64,000 bases of DNA. Source: Ceratothoa steindachneri. Taxonomy: Eukaryota > Arthropoda > Malacostraca > Isopoda > Cymothoidae. A model generated the notes under the pieces. It saw only the letters and a list, made by a program, of their open reading frames with translations, had not been told where the DNA came from and searched no databases. Within the stretch, counting starts at the first letter, position 1, and the number at the start of each line of letters is the position of its first letter. The position numbers and the translations under genes were made by a program. The stretch spans positions 101,712,641-101,776,640 of the forward strand of contig OZ018318.1 of assembly GCA_963969495.1 (NCBI GenBank), in the 5' to 3' direction. Positions 57,450-64,000 of this stretch are shown piece by piece.

Positions 57450-59040
57450 TTAACGTTTCACCGCGTGCGCCCGGCAGTTTACGCGCACGCGTGAATCACT
57501 GTTACTTAGGTGCGAGGGACTTTGTGGCCGCAGGAACAGATCGACGGTCTTATAGATACATATTTTCGCGTCATCCAGGATCCTGGAGTGATTTCGTATG
57601 TAGGGACTCAAGGAACTATAAATTTTGAAGGCAAAGCTTAAAATGTTCTTATTTATGAAATGGGGAAAGGTTATGAAATTTATTTGAGACCATACATAAT
57701 GATTGGTTTCCCTAGTCGATAATTTGCAAATTTGTTTCACAGCATTATGAAACTAAGTTAACAGAGATCTGAAGCTGCTAGACTGCTAGAACAATCTTTA
57801 CAATCATTCCACAAACAGGACCCATAGAACGATAGAATGTTTTAAAAAGGTGAATCAATATGTTTTGATTAACCTTCCCGAATTTGAGCATGAGTCAGTG
57901 TAATTGAAAGAGAAATAACTCATTCCTCAGGATTTCTGTGTTGTTTTCGAGTTCATATGAGAGATTTACTCCAAGATATTTTACTTGGTCTACCAGTTTC
58001 CTCCTTTAGGTATTAACAAATAGATTGAGGAGGTTTAAAGGTTTACTGAGATAATACGTGAATACCATGCAAAAGGACTTATCTTCGTAAATATTTATGC
58101 CGGCTCCTCTGCAAAGACGACCCCTATATTTATTAGAGTTTGCAGAGCCTGTGAAGAAGAGGCAAAAGAGACTATATCTTTAGCATATGCCAGGATGTTG
58201 TTGTGGTAGATCTCAAAGCTACAGCCAAGATGCGAACACCTGACTATTTCCACTACACTATTTATATGAAGACTGAATAGGAGTGGGAAAATTTCCCCCT
58301 CCTCTGTCTCACTCCATTGCCAACTTTCCAGAATGACGATTTGCTGAGGGCAAAGGAAACGCAAACTAATTGGTCCATTAGCATATTCTTAATTCTATTG
58401 ATTAGGTACAGAGGAACTTTGCTTTTAACTAGTTTTTCAATCAATAACCAGTAATTTACTCGATCAAATGCTTTACTTAGGTCCAAAAATCTGATATATA
58501 CGAGTAATTTGCATGAAAATATTCTGCTAATAAACCACTACAAAATATCAGAACTATATTTCAAATGATAAAATGGACATTGATTGTCATTTCCCAAAGC
58601 TAATTTGAGACCTCTACCTGACCAATTGGTCCAAAGATCGTATTTTTTTACAATGTTCTTTTACTTTTCTTTCAAATGAATTAGATTTATTCTGGTATCT
58701 ATTGCTGTCAAATACTAAAAATTTCGGCAATTCGATCATGACTTTCGACTCCATCAAGTTTGGATGAAGTAAATGAATTTCATTGCGTCCATGTTGACGT
58801 ACCGATCTCAAGAGGTTCTTCGTATCTTTGTCGTAAGTTCTTGTACAAATTTTTCATTCCTAATTTCATCTTCGTTTACTCTATATAGCACAAATTTGTC
58901 TTTAAATTTAGCAAATCTTTCTTTCATTTCCTCATTGGCACCAAACCTCGGTTTGCTAGCCTGTCTTCAACGTAGGGAACACACTGTAGCGTGAAGATTT
59001 CTACAGAGATCATTCCATCCAGAAATGATCTTTGGCGATT
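57450..59040 (-). pseudogene. LINE reverse transcriptase and C-terminal region, decayed
   Basis: Minus strand from about 59040 leftward. EMKERFAKFKDKFVLYRVNE belongs to the pre-RT linker. LDLSKAFDRVNYWLLIEKL (about 58490) is motif A, SFWKVGNGVRQRRG is motif B, and NNILAYAKDIVSFASSSQA is motif C with YAKD instead of YADD (about 58180). VKYLGVNLSYELENNTEILR follows. The C-terminal part contains KQICKLSTRETNHYV and FINKNILSFAFKIYSSLSPY (57740-57450). Several stops and frame shifts separate the pieces. The endonuclease is not recognised to the right of 59040. It belongs to a different LINE family from the one at 15-18 kb, and is inactive. Confidence 0.82.
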
Positions 59041-59099
59041 TCTTCCGACTAAACTATATAATTTCTCAGAAAATTTAAGCAAAGCTGTAATCAATAAAT

Positions 59100-59290
59100 T
59101 ATAGACATTATAGCATTATAGGCATAAATTGCACTTTTAATTGACATAAAACGGCATTATAGGAATATGATGCACTTTTAGTTGAGATAACACGTCATTA
59201 TATGCATATGTTGAGCTTTTATTTGACATAGCACGCCAGTATAGCCAAATGTTGCACTTTTAATTGATATATCCGGGCATTATAGGTATA
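59100..59290. repeat. 41-bp satellite, block 1
   Basis: Units near AGGCATATGTTGCACTTTTA plus ATTGACATAGCACGGCATTAT (41 bp). Interrupted at 59290 by the pogo-like MITE. Confidence 0.92.
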
Positions 59291-59824
59291 CAGTCGACCC
59301 TTGTCTATTTGCGGTTCGTCATCTGCGCATTCAACTATCCGCGGAAATTTTGGGAGGGGCCTTAAAATTCAAAATTTGCGCCTTTTCCAGACATCCGCGG
59401 AAACCTACGAGTACGTACATAGTCGTAAAACGTAAGTGTTGGTTGACTGAGACGGGACAACTCCAGCCAATCAGCGTTCAGATCTCACTCGCTCGACTAC
59501 AGTATGTACAGTATATGTACCGATTTTCCGCGCTCCATTCAGTACGCTTGTGTCCCACGTGTGTAAGCGGTGATATGTGTATTTTTCGTAATTTTGCGTG
59601 AGAAACATTATACAATAACATAATTTAATGTGTTCTGATACTTTATTTCGTACTGTATGTGTATGAACATGACGAAACATAACTTTTTGAATTAATATAG
59701 GGAGTGTATTACGATGTTTGGGAAGGGTTGGGGGTGTTTTGGGGGTAGCGTCAACTATCCGCGGTTTTTCAATATTCGCAGGGGTTCGTGGTCCCTATCC
59801 CCCACCAATATGGGGGGTCGACTG
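59291..59824. mobile_element. Pogo/Tigger-like MITE (534 bp)
   Basis: The left end CAGTCGACCCTTGTCTATTT and right end (read inward) CAGTCGACCCCCCATATTGG form the terminal repeat, with CTATCCGCGG near both. TA flanks each side (59289-59290 and 59825-59826). The terminal sequence is of the pogo/Tigger branch of Tc1-mariner. No transposase is encoded. Removing the element restores a regular 41-bp satellite unit. Confidence 0.9.
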
Positions 59825-60480
59825 TATGTTGCATTTTAAATGACATGGCACGGCATTATAGGCATATATGCACCTTTAAATGACATAGCACAGCATTTTA
59901 GGCTTATGTAGCATTTTCAATTGACACATCACGGCATTATAGGCATATGTTGTACTTTTGAATGACATAGCACGGTCTTATAGGAATGTGTTGCACTTTT
60001 AATTGACATAGCCCAGCATTATAGGCATATGTTGCTTTTTTAATTACATATCGCGGCATTATAGGTATATGTTGCTCTTTTAATTGATACATCACGGCAT
60101 TATATCCATATATTGCTCTTTTAGTTAACACTTCACGGCATTATATGTTTATGTTGCACTTTTAATTGACACATCACGGCATTATAGGCATATTTTGCTC
60201 TTTTAATTGACATAACATGTCATTATAGGCATACGTTGCACTTTTAATTGATATAGCACGGCATTATAGGCATATGTTGTACTTTTGAATAACATGGCAC
60301 GTTATTATATAAATTTGTTACACTCTTAATTGACATAGCACGGCATTATATCCATATACCCATACGTTGCCCTTCTAATTGACAAAACACTGCATTATAG
60401 GCATATGTTGCACTTTTGATTGACACATCACCTTATTATAGGCATATGTTGCACTTTTAATTGACAACACACTACATTAG
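59825..60480. repeat. 41-bp satellite, block 2
   Basis: About sixteen units with moderate divergence. Minus frame 59937-60131 is only its translation. Confidence 0.92.
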
Positions 60481-60852
60481 AGTTACAAGGAGTTACAAGG
60501 AAAGAGAGTACCCTAGGAGACCGTACGGTCCATTCAAGGAGGGTACCTTTGGACTAGCAATCGAGCGGGCACATGGCTGCTCAATTGTTTTGCGTCCCTA
60601 AACGGCCACTTTTCAAGACTTTGTCTAGTCTTGACTTGAACTGGTCAACAGATTCACTGTGACAACTTTCACTGGAAGTGCGTTCCACTTACCGCAGATA
60701 CTGTAAGTGAAAAAGTTTCCACACAGATTGCGGTTGTAACGCTTCAGTTCAAGTTTGAAGCCGTGATTGCGCGTTTTGTTCTCACTCAGTGTGAAAATAT
60801 TCCGGTAGTCAACATTGTCGAACCCTCGAAGTATTTTGAAAACTTCGATGAG
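60481..60852 (-). pseudogene. LINE 3' end inserted in 41-bp satellite
   Basis: Minus strand from 60852: LIEVFKILRGFDNVDYRNIF, RNHGFKLELKRYNRNL and GNFFTYSICGKWNALPVKVV, the C-terminal end of a CR1/L2-like reverse transcriptase. A frame shift near 60650 is followed by KVLKSGRLGTQNN and a stop. The element's 3' end is a tandem pair of CCTTGTAACT (60481-60500), typical of LINEs that end in short repeats rather than poly(A). It is severely 5'-truncated. Confidence 0.82.
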
Positions 60853-61005
60853 CTTATGTTGCACTTTTAATTGACACATCACGGCATTATAGGCATATGT
60901 TGCGCTTTTAGTTGACACATCACGGCATTATAGGCATATGTTTCACTTTTAATTGACACATCATGGCATTATAGGCATATGCTGCACTTTTAATTGGCAT
61001 AGTAA
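60853..61005. repeat. 41-bp satellite, block 3
   Basis: Last three to four units of the array, ending near TTGGCATAGTAAATAAACAG. Confidence 0.9.
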
Positions 61006-62883
61006 ATAAACAGTGTCCCTGATTCAGGAGCCATCTCGAGGCTTGCCTGCCCTCCCGGCCCACCGTTTCCAGGTGTAGCTTAGGTTATACATCTTCCGCA
61101 CATATTTGTTACTTCAATTTTCAATACTTTGTTCACAGATCTGTTCTTACAACCTTTCTCCCGGAGATGTTCCCTTGGTTATCGCTCTAAATTTAACAAT
61201 AAATGTAAATTGCTGTTTCTTCTATGCAGATCCATCAAATCACTTATTTATAGCATACATCATAACGTGGCAGTAGAAGTTGATTGTTGTGGGCAAGATT
61301 TGAAATTCGATGTTAAGTTGTTTTTTTGAGGTTTTGAAAATCTTTGAAATTCCTCCCCTTATACAAAGGACCTCCCCCCCCACCCTATCCTAAGGAGAGA
61401 AACCTACACGATCCAATTATCAGGGGCAGGTGTTATTTTAATTTCAGTTAATTATGTCAAATACACCCCTTCTCCCCCAAACCCGTGATACCGCACTGAC
61501 CAAATGATATATTTTATCATTACGACCTAAAAAGTAAAATTGATTGTTACCGTAAATCAATGGTAATAATAATAATTAAATATATCCCACCTGATGTGAA
61601 AAGAAACAAGATTAATCATTTCATTCCGGTACCTCCACTTATAGGTCTAAGATCTTTTGCGGTACGCCTTTCGCTCGTCACTTAAAATTACCACTTTTGT
61701 ATAAGCCATTGATTTTTTCCTGGCTAATGACCAAAGATTTTATGGAGGCTTTTGCCAAACGATAGGGTTAAAATCCCCTGCCACAAGGCCTCACTTCCTG
61801 CCTATTTATATATGCCTGGACCTCATCAATTAGATGCTGGGGCCTATAAAAAGTCTATTTGTTATCGTAACAAACCAGGCCCAACCAAACTGCGTTAGGC
61901 CCATTTCCGCAATAAGGAAGTATGTAATTTGCATGCGGGGGTAAGTGTTTAGGCCTACAGCTATTTTGGACAAAAGCTTCGTCCATTATTTTTAACTTTA
62001 TGATTTGTCTTTTATTTTCTCTGGGTGGTTGGGGGGCGGAGGTGAGGTTAAATGAGGTTGATTAGTGAGCTGTGAGGAGTTAGGGGTTTGATCAGGGGAG
62101 GGTTTTAGTAGAAAGTGATGGTTTGAATGGTTAGGAGATCTGGCTGGGGTACTCGTATATCAGTAGGTTCTAGCTAGAGGAAGGACAGCAATGTATGCGT
62201 GATATGATCTAGGCAGTGTTTGTGTGTGTGTGGCAGGGGGGTGATATGTCAGCACTGTGTACACGCTTCTGACACTCTAGTTTACAGGACATCTCAGCTC
62301 TAGATGCTAGATAGATTCAGCGCAAGAATTATTATAGAAGAAGATACTGGATTTTTATCACACATACCCTTAAAACAAGGTGAAAATCATTGGGGGGAGA
62401 TGCCCGGCCAAAATTTGGTCAGGAGAAGATCTTAAAAAAATGGGCGAAGTTACGTGAAATGAAAATGCAAAAACATTAGGCAAAGGAGGAAACTACTTGG
62501 CTCACAAAAGCCCTGGATAACGCGTAACTCTCCTACACGTTCCGAGTAATAGTAAGATTAAATAAATAATAATAATGTACAATTCGACCGTAATCCGAAC
62601 CCATACCAGTATTTTGTTTATGTTGAAGGTACCTGGCACGGACCAATGTCCCCATAAAAGACCAACACAAGTTGAAATGTGTCAAGATTTGGGAAACATG
62701 GAAGAGTATTTGGGATTTTTGAAAAAGTGAAAAAGATCCTGTAGTTATAGGAGAAAACATGAGAAGGTAAAGAATTTCGATGTGTGGGGAAATAAACAGG
62801 AATCAGGGCAGCCCACCCTTGAGTTCCTGATCGCACCCCACAAAAAGCATGAGAGGTAGAAGAGAGGAACCGATTCCTTAATC
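61006..62883. other. Spacer, nothing recognised
   Basis: Contains a C-run near 61372 and a short (GT)n at 62221. Frames at 62533-62917 have no recognisable domain. Confidence 0.4.
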
Positions 62884-63340
62884 CAGTGGCCTTCAACCGC
62901 GGTGCTGCCAGAGCCAACCAAGTGTCGCGGGAGCGACCACAAAAATATGTATTTCAAACCTAAAAAATCTGATGACACTTGAAGGTATTTTGAAATCTGT
63001 TTCTTTGTATTTTGCAACATAAAAACAAGGAAAAGGGAAAGATTGCAGATAGTAATGAAGAAATGACAGTAGCCTTGTCAATTATACGTCCCAATATTAA
63101 GAATTATCCGATATTCATCAAGCTCAAAATTCCCATTAAATTTTTAGAGGTAAAATGTATTTATTTTCAAAATTTATGTCTTATTTCGATTAAATTAGGT
63201 TAAATATCAATCGTGGTTAATTTTGAAGTGCTTTCCACATAATCATGTATTTCTACGTAAATTATATTATATTGGTGTGTCGCGGCTGCTTCTAGATAGC
63301 AATTAAGATGCCACTATCATCAAAAGGTTGAAAACTATTG
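62884..63340. mobile_element. hAT-type MITE (457 bp)
   Basis: An 8-bp target duplication CCTTAATC lies at 62876-62883 and 63341-63348. The terminal repeats are CAGTGGCCTTCAACC (left) and, read inward, CAATAGTTTTCAACC (right). The 8-bp duplication and CA-start ends with a TCAACC core are characteristic of hAT elements. No transposase lies inside, so it depends on one elsewhere. Confidence 0.88.
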
Positions 63341-63348
63341 CCTTAATC

Positions 63349-64000
63349 TCTAACCTCTTAATTAAGTAGTTTGCCTCATCTACCTATGGTTAGCCTAGAA
63401 GCGAATCATAAAAGCGCACAAATCCGCAATCTCATCGGGACCATGAATCTAAGTAACGCGATAAGAGAACGTCATAGAAAGGGGAAAATGCCCCCATTTA
63501 TCCTCCCAATTATCCTTTTCCCGGCGTCCTGCCCTACATAATAGGGTGTTCCAGACCCTCAGATTAAAGTCTTTTGAATCAATTTGAGGCGGCAAGCGAC
63601 CCAATTACGCCCCCATTGCGGCTTGGGGTAACCAAAATGTTTTCGACGCGCCATCTTCGTACAAAGGACCAACTGACTCTTTTTTTTACGGACTAACTTC
63701 TCCATTGCTCGGCATTGCTCTGTAAACATGAGGTCGTGTTTTTCTTACTTATGTAGTATTCATTCCTCTTATTGATTTGAGGGATGGGGGAGGTAGATAT
63801 GTTCTGCCAGTACAGCATATATTCCTTCATCAAGGCGTTGTTAAATGTTATATAAAAAAAAGTATGAGGGCAGTAGGAAAATGGGCAACGTGCAGTACTC
63901 CAGTCACTTATGGGAGTATTCCTCATGGACACCACGAAACCACCAAAGATTTTATGATTGCTGCCAAGACACAATACCTCTTCCCCTCCAAAAGAGGACC
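63349..64000. other. Spacer, nothing recognised
   Basis: Right edge of the window. Short frames are not recognisable. Confidence 0.4.

Overview
This 64 kb window is eukaryotic and looks like repeat-dominated intergenic DNA from an invertebrate, most probably an arthropod. The pointers are short interstitial (TTAGG)n / (CCTAA)n motifs (the arthropod telomere unit), a TATA box followed by a TCAGT-type initiator, and a mixture of mariner, Tc1, pogo, hAT, Penelope-like, LINE and Ty3/gypsy remnants with many long (TA)n tracts. A crustacean-like genome fits but cannot be proved from the sequence. I found no convincing host protein-coding gene, rRNA or functional tRNA. The bacterial vocabulary of operons, ribosome binding sites and CRISPR does not apply.

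Layout, 0-18 kb. A 31-bp satellite (1-247) is followed by a near-identical tandem duplication: copy 1 is 809-9719, and copy 2 (9717-13802) lacks about 4.87 kb of internal sequence. That extra segment (about 2240-7110) holds three consecutive inverted repeats separated by (TA)n tracts, one of them built from a Penelope-like element (PLE), and a 26-bp satellite. The right edge of the duplicated unit is a dead mariner. Beyond it lies a complete 1,304-bp mariner with TA target duplications and a broken DD41D transposase. That copy sits in the end of a degraded APE-type LINE on the minus strand (15.4-18.25 kb) whose ORF1 and ORF2 overlap as ATGA.

Layout, 18-34 kb. A 5'-truncated PLE sits inside a 77-bp satellite. 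A 1.1 kb element (possible solo LTR) interrupts a 78-bp satellite. Next come 82-bp and 28-bp satellites, a decayed mobile-element-like gene of unrecognised class (24.4-25.9 kb), TTAGG-containing hairpins, a LINE C-terminal fragment (29.85-30.65 kb), a very long (TA)n tract and a 473-bp tandem duplication.

Layout, 34-45 kb. A roughly 30-bp satellite runs from 34.3 to 42.6 kb. It is split by a LINE scrap and by a truncated Ty3/gypsy retrotransposon whose reverse-transcriptase YIDD box has been overwritten by a (TA)n microsatellite. A Tc1-like element with TIRs and TA duplications follows at 43.45-44.71 kb.

Layout, 45-64 kb. The outstanding feature is a Penelope-like element at 45.6-48.2 kb with an uninterrupted 620-codon RT + GIY-YIG reading frame, joined head-to-head to an inverted partial copy of itself, with both outer ends against (TA)n. 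The remainder is simple-sequence and purine-rich repeats, a possible TATA/Inr promoter, a LINE pseudogene, a 41-bp satellite carrying a cleanly inserted pogo-like MITE and a LINE 3' end, and a hAT MITE with an 8-bp target duplication. Recurrent themes are transposons nested in satellites and PLE-related inverted structures bounded by (TA)n.
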